A program made the translations under genes and the position numbers. DNA of 44,983 nucleotides from Sphingomonas sp. Leaf412 (lineage in GTDB: Bacteria; Pseudomonadota; Alphaproteobacteria; Sphingomonadales; Sphingomonadaceae). The stretch's first letter is position 1; every line of letters begins with the position of its first letter. Below are positions 37,278 to 44,983 of this stretch, one piece after another. Below the pieces are notes generated by a model. It was not told the origin of the DNA and did no database searches. It saw nothing but the letters and a program-made list of their open reading frames with translations. Location of the stretch: the NCBI RefSeq assembly GCF_001425405.1, contig NZ_LMQP01000001.1, forward strand, positions 901,085 to 946,067, in the 5' to 3' direction.

Positions 37278-40133
37278 TCAGCCCTCGATCAGCTTCCGTA
37301 TCCGGGTCGCCAGGACGTCCATCCCGAACGGCTTCGTCAGGACGTGCATTCCGGCGTCGAGGTGCCCGTGGCTCAGGACCGCGTTCTCCGCATATCCGGT
37401 GATGAACAATACCTTCAGCCCGGGCCTGGCGAGGCGCGCCGCGTCCGCGACCTGCCGGCCGTTCAGCCCGCCGGGCAGGCCAACGTCGGTGACCAGAAGG
37501 TCGATGCGCGCGTCGGAATGGATGATCGTCAGGCCCGCGGCACCGTCCCCCGCCTCGATCGCGGTATAGCCAAGGTCGGTCAGCACCTCCGCGACGAGCA
37601 TCCGTACGGTCGGTTCGTCATCGACGACCAGCACGGTCTCCCCCGCCTCCGCGTGCGGTGGTGCGCGATCCTGCGCCGCGGGGTCGGCCCGTGCCGCATC
37701 GCCGTGATGGCGGGGAAGGTAGACGCAGACCATCGTGCCCTCGCCCACTTCCGAATAGATCGCGACCGATCCGCCCGACTGTTTGGCGAAGCCGTAGATC
37801 ATGGACAGGCCCAGACCGGTGCCCTCGCCGATCGGCTTGGTCGTGAAGAATGGGTCGAACGCACGCGCGACCACGTCGGGCGACATGCCCGTGCCCTGAT
37901 CGGACACGCATAGCGAGATGTACTGGCCGGGATCGACCCCGCGTTCCGTGGCGATGCGATGGTCCATCCAGCGGTTGCAGGTTTCGATCGTGATCGTCCC
38001 GCCGTCCGGCATCGCGTCGCGTGCGTTCAGGCACAGGTTCAGGATGGCGTTCTCCAGCTGGCTGGGATCGATCAGGCTGGGCCACAGCCCTGCCGCATTC
38101 ACCGTCTCCAGCGCGATCGCGGGACCGACGGTGCGGCGGATCAGGTCCTCCATGCCGCTGACCAGTTCGTTCACGTCGGTGGGCGCGGGCGCGAGCGTCT
38201 GCCGCCGCGAGAAGGCGAGCAGGCGGTGGGTCAGCGCGGCCGCGCGGTTGGCGGCCCCCTGCGCCGCGCCGACATAGCGTTCGACGTCCGCGATCCGCCC
38301 CTGCGCGATGCGGATCTGCATCATTTCCAGGCTGCCCGAAATGCCGGTCAGCAGGTTGTTGAAATCATGCGCCAGGCCGCCGGTCAGCTGTCCCACGGCC
38401 TCCATCTTCTGCGCCTGCCGCAGCGCGTCCTGCGCCGCGACCAGATCGGCGGTGCGTTCCAGGACGCGGGTTTCCAGCGTCTCGTTCAACTCGCGCAGCG
38501 CGCTTTCGGTGCGCTTGCGCTCGGTCAAGTCCAGCATCGCGCCGATCATCCGGACGGCGACGCCGTCCTCGTCGCGGGAAACATGCCCGCGATCGAACAC
38601 GTCGGCATGGGTGCCGTCGGCACGACGGAAGCGATATTCGGACGCCCAATGGTCGCTCGCGCCGTCGATGATCGCATGGATGTCGGCGCGTACCCGCTCG
38701 CGGTCGTCGGGATGGATGTTGCCGATCCACCAGTCGCCGGTCGGGGCGATCGCGTCGCGGGCGTAGCCGAACAGCACGCACACCGCGTCGTTCCATTCCA
38801 CGCCGCCGGTGATCAGGTCCCAGTCCCAGATCGCGTCGCTGGTCGCCTTCGCCGCCAGTCGATAGCGCAATTCGGTCTCGCGCAACGCCGCCTCGGCCGC
38901 GCGCCGCCGCGTTTCGTCCCGCGCGATCTTGATGAAACCGGTGATCGCCCCCTGAGCGTCGTGCAGCGGCCGGACCGATCCGTTGGCGAAGAACAGGCTG
39001 CCATCGCGGCGGACGTGCCACCGTTCGTCGTTGGCGCAACCGGTTTCGCGCGCGGTGACCAGTTCCTGTTCCGGCACCCCGGCGGCGCGGTCCTGCGGCG
39101 TGAATAGGATGTCGACGTTCCGGCCCCGGATCTGCGCCGCGGGCCAGCCGAAGACGGTTTCGGCGCCGGGGGTCCAGTCGACGACGCGATTGTGCACGTC
39201 GACGGTGAAGATGGAATGATCCTTCACTCCCTCCACGATGCGACGGCTGCGCTCCTCGCTTTCGCGCAGTTCCGCCTGTGCGCGATGCGCTTCGGTCGCG
39301 TCCTGCCCCTCGACGAAAATGCCGGTGACGGCGCCCGCCTCGTCCGTGATCGGTTCGTAGATGAAGTCCAGGATCCGCTCGACCCGTTCCCCGTTCTCCC
39401 CGTCCAGCCACACGTGCACGTGATCGGCGACGAATCGTTCCCCGGTCCGGTAGACGCGGTCCAGAAGTTCGTTGAATCCCTGGCCCGCCAGTTCGGGGAA
39501 GACATCGCGCACCGCCCGCCCGACGAAGGCGCGATCGCCGAACAGCCGGCGGTAGGTGGCGTTGGCGAATTCGTACACGTGGTCCGGCCCGTGCAGGATG
39601 GTGATGAACCCCGGCGCCTGTTCGAACAACCGCCGCTGGCGTTGCGTGTCCGCGGCGCGGCGGCGTTCCGCCAGCACCTGATCGGTGATCTCGGTGCAGG
39701 CGCAGAACAACCCCTCCACCGTCCCCGCCTCCCCGCGGACGGGGGTGTAGGAAAAGGCGAAATGCGTCTCCTCGACATAACCGCGGCGCCGCATCATCAA
39801 CGTGATGTCGTCCATGTGGACGGGGACGCCGGCATAGGCCTGTGCGACGATCGGGGTGAGGTCGTCCGCGATTTCCGCCCAGACCTCCATCAGCGGCCGG
39901 CCGAGCGCATCGGGATGCTTGTCCGCCAGGATGGCGGCGTAGCCATCGTTGTAGAACAGCGTCTGCGCCTCGCCCCAGGCGACGAACATCGGCTGGTTGG
40001 AGCCAAGCACGATGCCCGCCAGCGTCTTCAGCGGGGTCGGCCATGTCGTCGGCGCCCCCAGCGGGGTACGGCCCCAGTCGAGCGCGCGGGCGGCGGCCCC
40101 CGTGTGGCCGCCATCGCCGAGAAAACCAGCCAT
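37278..40133 (-). CDS. Hybrid sensor histidine kinase with multiple PAS domains and a receiver
   Basis: A cytoplasmic 951-residue kinase with no membrane segment. PAS-like units cover roughly 30-155, 165-285, 295-410 and 420-540, followed by a short coiled coil. The phosphoacceptor His589 is in GGLAHDFNNLL. An ATPase domain carries NLCLNARDAM and GTGLGLSMIYGF, and a receiver domain has phosphoacceptor Asp883 (VTDVGLPGG). The HDFNNLL type with a fused receiver usually works with a partner regulator elsewhere. No partner gene is next to it. None of the PAS units shows the LOV flavin cysteine motif. ATG at 40133 gives the best N-terminus. A link to the catabolic genes is not shown. Confidence 0.9.
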   Translation of the reverse strand: MAGFLGDGGHTGAAARALDWGRTPLGAPTTWPTPLKTLAGIVLGSNQPMFVAWGEAQTLFYNDGYAAILADKHPDALGRPLMEVWAEIADDLTPIVAQAYAGVPVHMDDITLMMRRRGYVEETHFAFSYTPVRGEAGTVEGLFCACTEITDQVLAERRRAADTQRQRRLFEQAPGFITILHGPDHVYEFANATYRRLFGDRAFVGRAVRDVFPELAGQGFNELLDRVYRTGERFVADHVHVWLDGENGERVERILDFIYEPITDEAGAVTGIFVEGQDATEAHRAQAELRESEERSRRIVEGVKDHSIFTVDVHNRVVDWTPGAETVFGWPAAQIRGRNVDILFTPQDRAAGVPEQELVTARETGCANDERWHVRRDGSLFFANGSVRPLHDAQGAITGFIKIARDETRRRAAEAALRETELRYRLAAKATSDAIWDWDLITGGVEWNDAVCVLFGYARDAIAPTGDWWIGNIHPDDRERVRADIHAIIDGASDHWASEYRFRRADGTHADVFDRGHVSRDEDGVAVRMIGAMLDLTERKRTESALRELNETLETRVLERTADLVAAQDALRQAQKMEAVGQLTGGLAHDFNNLLTGISGSLEMMQIRIAQGRIADVERYVGAAQGAANRAAALTHRLLAFSRRQTLAPAPTDVNELVSGMEDLIRRTVGPAIALETVNAAGLWPSLIDPSQLENAILNLCLNARDAMPDGGTITIETCNRWMDHRIATERGVDPGQYISLCVSDQGTGMSPDVVARAFDPFFTTKPIGEGTGLGLSMIYGFAKQSGGSVAIYSEVGEGTMVCVYLPRHHGDAARADPAAQDRAPPHAEAGETVLVVDDEPTVRMLVAEVLTDLGYTAIEAGDGAAGLTIIHSDARIDLLVTDVGLPGGLNGRQVADAARLARPGLKVLFITGYAENAVLSHGHLDAGMHVLTKPFGMDVLATRIRKLIEG

Positions 40134-40529
40134 TGTGTATTTCCGATATCGCTGGGGTCGTGGTGGTTCGCGCGGCGCCATATATCGTCGCGACGCCCGG
40201 TCACGAGCCTCCAACCGTGGTGCTGCTCATCCCCCGTCCGCGCCGGAACAACACGATGCGCCTGCCCGACACCGCCGTAACCGCCACTTTTCGCCCCTTT
40301 TTCAAATACTCAGCGAACGCGGACGGTACAATGTTCCGGCGGACGGGCGGGCGAGCGAAATATAGGCGGCCCGTCCGTCCGCGGACATTCCCGCTGCGCG
40401 ACCGGCGTCGACCAAGTCTGTCTAACGCTCGGCCGAGCTTGCCAGATCAGCCGGTGGGCACCGATACCCCCGCATATGGATCGTAGATCGTCGGTGGGAT
40501 CGCGACGGGATTCGGGCGATCGGCAGGAG
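40134..40529. other. Long non-coding stretch upstream of the histidine kinase
   Basis: About 400 bp without a convincing gene. It holds an imperfect palindrome (listed separately) and an A/T-richer patch near 40288-40340. Small reading frames here have no family resemblance. Together with the VirB4/TrbE remnant that follows, it looks like scar tissue from a past insertion or deletion. Confidence 0.5.
40330..40389. repeat. Imperfect inverted repeat with a perfect 9-bp core
   Basis: CGGACGGGC (40340-40348) pairs with GCCCGTCCG (40369-40377). Outer arms starting AATGTTCCG on the left and ending CGGACATT on the right extend the symmetry with a two-base slip. The loop is about 20 nt. It could be a terminator for a lost gene, a protein-binding site or an element end. 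No direct repeat flanking it was found by eye. Confidence 0.5.
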
Positions 40530-40531
40530 GG

Positions 40532-40789
40532 GCGACACCTCGGTACGCCCGTCACGTCGACGATCGCACGATTGAAACTCGTGACGGGTTGCTGCTGAAG
40601 GTCCTACACCTGCGCGGCTTACTGTTCGAGACCGCCGACACGGACGAACTCAGCTATCGCCAGCGCCAGCGCGACGTGATGCTGGAAGCGATCGGCTCGT
40701 CCCGATTCGCGGTCTATCATCATATCGTCCGCCGTCGGGTCGATCCTGCCCCCGAAACGCAGTTCGGCGACGCGTTCTTGCGGCGGCTG
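40532..40789 (+). pseudogene. N-terminal fragment of a VirB4/TrbE-type conjugation ATPase
   Basis: Translation in frame gives YARHVDDRTIETRDG, then LFETADTDELSYRQRQRD, then SSRFAVYHHIVRRRV and FGDAFLRRL. These are the N-terminal hallmarks of TrbE/VirB4, the ATPase of type IV secretion and conjugation, which normally exceeds 780 residues. Resemblance stops after about residue 86, and the frame ends at 40957 with unrelated sequence. The Walker A and B regions are missing and no start codon with a ribosome binding site precedes it. I read it as a relic of a conjugative plasmid or integrative element. Confidence 0.7.
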
Positions 40790-40959
40790 GTTTGCGGGAA
40801 CGGAGCATGGCCCCGCGCCCGCCGATGGGGCTTCCTGGGCCCGTGCATCAGCTCCGCCTATGCCCTGGGGACCAAAGCCGCGCGATCACAGGCCGTACCC
40901 TTTCCAACGTCCGGAAAAATCGATAGCAAAATTACCGAACATAAGTTCGCAATGTGAAC

Positions 40960-42315
40960 ATGAGGGTCGATATGCTGTCGTTAGGTCTGGCAATGGCGCT
41001 GAGCGCATCACCGTCCGCGGGCGGCGGCGATATCGCGTCGCATGCCATGCCGGCGATCCTCCCGCTCGAACGACGCGCGGAAACCGAGGACCGCTGGCTC
41101 AGGCTGCGGCTGGAGAACGTGCTGCCGACGCTGATGCGCCGCGACAAGGTCCAGATGTGGGTGATCGTCGCGGGCGAGTATAACGAGGATCCCGTGATCG
41201 AGACGATGCTGCCCGCGACGTGGCTGCACGCGCGGCGTCGCACGATCCTGGTGTTCTTCGATCCCGGCGCGGGCAAGCCGATCGAGAAGCTGGCCCTCGC
41301 GCGCTATCCGGTCGGCGATTTCCAGCCGTCGTGGAACCCCGATGCGCAGCCCGATCAATGGGCCGAACTGGCCAGGATCATCGCCGCGCGCAATCCATCG
41401 ACGATCGCGCTCAACCGCTCGGAGGATTTCCCGCTCGCCGATGGGCTCAGCGCCACGCATTACGCGGCGATCGTTCGCGCGATCGGCCCCGCCTTCGCCA
41501 AGCGCATCGTCAGCCCCGAGCGGCTCGCGCTCGGCTGGCTGGAAACGCGCATTCCGGAGGAGATGGCGACGTATCCGACGATTTCGCGCATCTCGCACGC
41601 GATCATCGAGGAGGGCTTCTCCGAACGCGTCATCACGCCGGGGGTGACGACGTCCGACGATGTCGTCTGGTGGTATCGCAACCGGATCAACCAGCTGGGG
41701 CTCGACACCTGGTTCCAGCCGAGCGTCGCGATCCAGCGCGCGGACGGCGGCAAGTTCAGCGTGCAGGAGATGGGGCACCGCGGCGACACGATCATCATGC
41801 CGGGTGACATGCTGCATGTCGATTTCGGCATCACGTACCTGGGCCTCAACACCGATATCCAGCGGCTCGCCTATGTGCTCAAACCGGGTGAGACCGATGC
41901 GCCGAAGGGCCTGCGTGACGGCATGGCGGTCATGAACCGGGTGCGGGCGGCGACGATCACGGCGCTGAAGCCGGGGCGCACGGGCAACGAGGTGCTCGCC
42001 GCCGCGCGCCGGCAGGTGGAGGCGGAGAAGATCGACGGCACGATCTATTCGCACCCGATCGGGTTCCACGGCCACGCCGCCGGCGCACCGATCGGTGCGT
42101 GGGAAAGCCAGGCCCCGGCACCGCATCGCGGCGAGTATCGCGTCGATCCGAACACCGCCTGGTCGATCGAGCTGAACGCGCAGTACAACGTTCCCGAATG
42201 GGGCGGGCAGAAGGTGCGCTTCATGCACGAGGAAAACGGATTTCTCGGGGCGGACGGGACGTTCCGGTTCCTCGATGGCGGGCAGGAACGCTTCATCCTG
42301 ATCCCGCGCGGATAA
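40960..42315 (+). CDS. M24 family metallopeptidase, exported (Xaa-Pro aminopeptidase/creatinase fold)
   Basis: A 451-residue pita-bread-fold protein. The dinuclear metal ligands can be placed in HVDFG (Asp), NTDIQR (Asp), HPIGFHGH (His), SIELN (Glu) and HEENGF (Glu). The N-terminus is weakly hydrophobic (LSLGLAMALSASPSA), suggesting export, with a cleavage site before GGGD. The start is uncertain: ATG at 40960 keeps a basic N-terminal residue, ATG at 40972 has GAGG at 6 nt, and GTG at 40954 is also in frame. It is a paralogue of the convergent gene at 42438-43790. It should act on proline-containing peptides or a related amide. Confidence 0.85.
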   Translation: MRVDMLSLGLAMALSASPSAGGGDIASHAMPAILPLERRAETEDRWLRLRLENVLPTLMRRDKVQMWVIVAGEYNEDPVIETMLPATWLHARRRTILVFFDPGAGKPIEKLALARYPVGDFQPSWNPDAQPDQWAELARIIAARNPSTIALNRSEDFPLADGLSATHYAAIVRAIGPAFAKRIVSPERLALGWLETRIPEEMATYPTISRISHAIIEEGFSERVITPGVTTSDDVVWWYRNRINQLGLDTWFQPSVAIQRADGGKFSVQEMGHRGDTIIMPGDMLHVDFGITYLGLNTDIQRLAYVLKPGETDAPKGLRDGMAVMNRVRAATITALKPGRTGNEVLAAARRQVEAEKIDGTIYSHPIGFHGHAAGAPIGAWESQAPAPHRGEYRVDPNTAWSIELNAQYNVPEWGGQKVRFMHEENGFLGADGTFRFLDGGQERFILIPRG

Positions 42316-42437
42316 CCCGAAACGACGTTCGCGCCGAGCCTGTCAGGGCCTGTATCCATTCGTGCGGCAGAATGTGCGGCACGATGGAAGGCAGCCCTTG
42401 GACACACTCGGCGCTTGCTTTCGACCGATCGTAACCC

Positions 42438-43790
42438 CTATCGCGCGCCGATCAGGTGGAACTTGGTCTGCCGCCCGTCGATGTAGCGCACGCTCTTCCC
42501 GTCGAAGAACGCATCCTCCTCGCTCTTGAAATCGACGATCTGGCCGCCCCATTCCGGCACCGCGCGGGTCGCCATCAGCTCGATCGACCAGGCGATGTTC
42601 GGGCGCAGTTTATACTCGCCGGTGGGCACGAACGTCTGTTCTTCCGACAGTCCGATCGAGCTACCCGCACCATGGCCGTTGTAGCCGATCGGGTGCGAAT
42701 AGATCGTCGGCTTCAGCCCGGCGGCGATCGCCTTGGCGCGCGCGCGGTTCAGCACCTCGTTCCCGGTCGCGCCGACGCGGAACTCGCTCGTCACGGCATC
42801 CTGTACGCGGTTGCTGTCGAGAAGGCCCGCCTTCATCCCGGCTGGCGCGTCCTTCTCGCCATCGCGCAGCACGTAGGCGACGTGCTGCGTATCGGTGCTG
42901 AAGCCGAGATACTGGATGCCGAAATCGACGCGCAGCATGTCCCCCTTTTCGATCACGCTCGCCTGTTCGCGCAGCACGCCGGGCACGCCCCTGCGCGTGA
43001 CCTCGACCGAGGGATGGAACCACGTGGCAAGGCCGAGGTCGGCGACGCGCTGGCGATACCACCAGACGAGATCCTCGTTGGTCGTGACGCCGGGCTTCAC
43101 CACCGCGGCGGAAAAGCCCTCGCCGATGATGGCGTGCGCGATGCGCACGATGTCGGGATAGACCTTCATTTCCTCGGGCGTGCGCGTTTCCAGCCAGCCG
43201 ATCGCGAGCGGATAGCCGGGCACGATGCGCGCGCGCATCTCCGGCGTCAGCGCGGCGGTGAGATCGGTGTACTGGCTGTGCGTCAGTCCGTCGGCGAAGG
43301 CGGTGAGCGAGGAGATGTTCAGCGCGATCTTCTTCGGGTTTCGCGCCGCGATCAGTTCGCGGACGCGCGCGAACTGATCGGGCTGCGTCGCCATGTCCCA
43401 CACCGGTTGGTAGAGCGTGCCCATCCCATGCTTGCTGACGACGAGCCGCTCGATCGGCTTGCCGTCGCCCGGATCGAAGAAGATGATGATCGTGCGGCGA
43501 CGCGCGCGCAGGTTGGTCGCGTTGAGCATCGTCGAGACGACCGGATCCTCGAGATACTCGCGCGCGATCAGCACCCACATGTCGATGCCATTCTCCCGCA
43601 TCAGTTGCGGCAGCACCGTCTGGAAACGGCGTTCCAGCCACGCATCGCGCAGGCTCGCCTGGTCGCGCACCGTCATGATCTTGGGAAGCGCGGGGGACAT
43701 CGACCGTTCCTCCTGCGCTGCCGCCGGTTGCGCGCCGACCAGCAGGGCGGCGATCGCGACGCCGTGGCGCAGGCTGTTGGGCAGTGACAT
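42438..43790 (-). CDS. M24 family metallopeptidase, exported (paralogue)
   Basis: A 450-residue protein closely similar in layout to the neighbour at 40960: the same LETRTPEEM block, VDFG and STDTQH Asp ligands, HPIGYNGHGAGS, SIEL and SEEDAF. A clear signal peptide opens it (SLRHGVAIAALLVG, Ala-rich site ending AAAQ near residue 25). ATG at 43790 follows GGGGAAG. It lies 12 bp downstream of another M24 gene on the same strand, so they form an operon. The convergent arrangement of two paralogues suggests an old inverted duplication. Substrate unknown. Confidence 0.88.
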   Translation of the reverse strand: MSLPNSLRHGVAIAALLVGAQPAAAQEERSMSPALPKIMTVRDQASLRDAWLERRFQTVLPQLMRENGIDMWVLIAREYLEDPVVSTMLNATNLRARRRTIIIFFDPGDGKPIERLVVSKHGMGTLYQPVWDMATQPDQFARVRELIAARNPKKIALNISSLTAFADGLTHSQYTDLTAALTPEMRARIVPGYPLAIGWLETRTPEEMKVYPDIVRIAHAIIGEGFSAAVVKPGVTTNEDLVWWYRQRVADLGLATWFHPSVEVTRRGVPGVLREQASVIEKGDMLRVDFGIQYLGFSTDTQHVAYVLRDGEKDAPAGMKAGLLDSNRVQDAVTSEFRVGATGNEVLNRARAKAIAAGLKPTIYSHPIGYNGHGAGSSIGLSEEQTFVPTGEYKLRPNIAWSIELMATRAVPEWGGQIVDFKSEEDAFFDGKSVRYIDGRQTKFHLIGAR

Positions 43791-43802
43791 GATCTTCCCC
43801 TT

Positions 43803-44981
43803 TTATCCGAACGGCGTGTCGAGCGACGACGGCGGCTGCGTGAAGAAACGCGGACCACGCTCGGTCATGTAGAAGCAATCCTCGATGCGGATGCCGAACC
43901 TGCCCGGCAGGTACAGCCCCGGCTCGTTCGAGAAGCACATGCCCGGCGCGAGCAGCGTCGACTCGCCATGGACGAGGTTCACCGGCTCGTGCACGTCGAG
44001 GCCGATGCCGTGTCCCGTACGGTGCGACAGGCCGGGCAGCGCGTAGCGCGGGCCGTAGCCGAGGGTTTCGTAATAGCCGCGCACCGCATCGTCCACGCTG
44101 CCGGCGGACGCACCGATCTTCGCCGCGTCCATCGCCACCGCCATGCCCTGGCGCATCTGGCCGAACACGCGGCGCTGCTCCGCGGTCGGCTCGCCCCAGA
44201 CGAAGGTGCGGGAGATATCGGCGACATAGCCGTTCACGGTGCAGGTGCAGTCCATCAGCACCACGGTTCCCGCCGTGAGCTTCAGCCGCTCCTTCGATCC
44301 GTGCGGCAACGCGCTGCCCGGCCCGATCTGGGCGCTGCTCGATCCGCGCTGGCCGCCGTGGCGGGCGATCTCGCGCGTCATGATCGCGTTGATGTCGTCG
44401 CCGGTCATGCCCGCCCGTACCTGCGCGTGGGTGGCGCGGTATGCGGCGATCATGATGTCATTGGCATGTTGCATCAGCGCAACCTCCGCCGGACTCTTGA
44501 TCGTGCGCAGCGCGTTCACCGCCGCCGCGCCCGACGTGACCCGAAGCTCGGGCAGCAGGTGACGGACGCCGTCGAGGATGAAGAAACGCGCCGTTTCCTC
44601 CACCGCCAGCATGCCGGTGTCGAGGCGGCGTGCCTTCATCCAGTCCGCGATCAGCGCGAAGGGACTGTCGTCCTCCTGCCACACGCGGACCTCGCCGGGC
44701 ACGTCGAGCATCTCGCGGATCGAGGGTTCCTCGAAGAACGGCGTGACGATCAGCACCGGGCCGTCGGCGGGGATCACCGCGGCGGTGGTACGCTCGCTGC
44801 GCCACCAGTCGACGCCGGTGAAATAGGTAAGGCTCGATCCCGCCTCGACGAGCAGCGCCGCCTGGTTGCGGCGCCCGAGCTGTGCCTGCAACCGCGCGAG
44901 GCGGGTCATACGCTCCGCGCGGGTTATCGGGGCGGGCGGGGCGGGCATCGCCTGCCCCGCCAGTACGCGCGCGGGCAGCAC
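43803..44981 (-). CDS. M24 family Xaa-Pro peptidase (5' end outside the window)
   Basis: At least 392 residues of a proline peptidase of the PepQ/PepP type, distinct from the two neighbours. An N-terminal creatinase domain (ALLVEAGSSLTYFTGVDWWRS) is followed by the metal site: MDCT and ADISRTF (Asp, Asp), GHGIGLDVHE (His), SNEPGLY (Glu) and IRIEDCFY (Glu). The first visible residues (VLPARVLAGQAMPA) look like the end of a Tat or Sec signal, so the true start is probably beyond the window edge. A GTG at 44981 is the only start visible. It leads an operon with the next M24 gene. Confidence 0.87.
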   Translation of the reverse strand: MLPARVLAGQAMPAPPAPITRAERMTRLARLQAQLGRRNQAALLVEAGSSLTYFTGVDWWRSERTTAAVIPADGPVLIVTPFFEEPSIREMLDVPGEVRVWQEDDSPFALIADWMKARRLDTGMLAVEETARFFILDGVRHLLPELRVTSGAAAVNALRTIKSPAEVALMQHANDIMIAAYRATHAQVRAGMTGDDINAIMTREIARHGGQRGSSSAQIGPGSALPHGSKERLKLTAGTVVLMDCTCTVNGYVADISRTFVWGEPTAEQRRVFGQMRQGMAVAMDAAKIGASAGSVDDAVRGYYETLGYGPRYALPGLSHRTGHGIGLDVHEPVNLVHGESTLLAPGMCFSNEPGLYLPGRFGIRIEDCFYMTERGPRFFTQPPSSLDTPFG

Positions 44982-44983
44982 CG

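Noticed and set aside
40589..40957. A small intact gene instead of a VirB4/TrbE fragment
   Set aside because: The resemblance begins upstream of any start codon and ends abruptly. TTG at 40589 has no ribosome binding site, and the C-terminal third has no family character.
42316..42437. Short repeated GTGCGGCA units between convergent peptidase genes
   Set aside because: Only two 8-mers 13 nt apart, with no symmetry or extension. Likely chance.

Overview
The window is GC-rich DNA with dense, overlapping catabolic operons. It has a TonB-dependent receptor of the kind common in sphingomonads, spinster-like MFS and creatinase-fold peptidase genes, and one palindromic intergenic repeat resembling those scattered through Sphingomonadales genomes. 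I infer an alphaproteobacterium of the Sphingomonas group. That assignment rests on gene style, not on a marker gene. No tRNA, rRNA, CRISPR array or intact insertion sequence was seen.

Layout. Positions 1-2402 hold the tail of an unidentified protein, an acyltransferase-3 membrane protein and an enoyl-CoA hydratase. Positions 2450-5127 hold a divergent acyl-CoA ligase and MaoC hydratase. Positions 5166-12403 form a leftward block: ligase, aldehyde dehydrogenase, palindromic repeat, WS/DGAT acyltransferase, second aldehyde dehydrogenase, MFS transporter. Positions 12538-16060 carry a nitronate-monooxygenase-like flavoprotein and the TonB receptor, ending at a perfect hairpin. Positions 16103-18231 (leftward) carry a beta-keto acid cleavage enzyme and a 4-hydroxybutyrate-type CoA-transferase. 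Positions 18356-19983 (rightward) carry a MaoC hydratase and an acyl-CoA dehydrogenase. Positions 19991-23812 (leftward) carry MarR, an SMP-30 lactonase, an SDR, a DUF6285 protein and an APH-fold kinase. Positions 23942-32025 (rightward) carry an SDR, a degenerate HMG-CoA-synthase/DUF35 fusion, a thiolase, a second APH kinase, a PaaG-like isomerase, a ligase and a zinc alcohol dehydrogenase. Positions 32040-37169 carry three acyl-CoA dehydrogenases and a Baeyer-Villiger monooxygenase. A hybrid PAS histidine kinase, a VirB4/TrbE remnant and three M24 peptidases close the window.

How the genes may work together. The parts fit uptake and CoA-dependent breakdown of a hydrophobic cyclic ketone or terpenoid/steroid-like compound. 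TonB receptor and MFS would import it, the BVMO would make an ester or lactone, and the SMP-30 protein would open it to a hydroxy acid. A ligase or CoA-transferase would activate the acid. An APH kinase with its DUF6285 partner would phosphorylate the hydroxyacyl-CoA, as LvaA/LvaB do in levulinate catabolism, and acyl-CoA dehydrogenases, hydratases, SDRs and the thiolase complex would finish. The substrate is not known from the sequence.

Regulation. A near-palindromic motif, GTANCGTACGNTAC, sits inside or beside predicted promoters of most of these operons, with the best copy at 22461-22474. The only local repressor-type regulator is the MarR protein, so a MarR regulon is the simplest reading.
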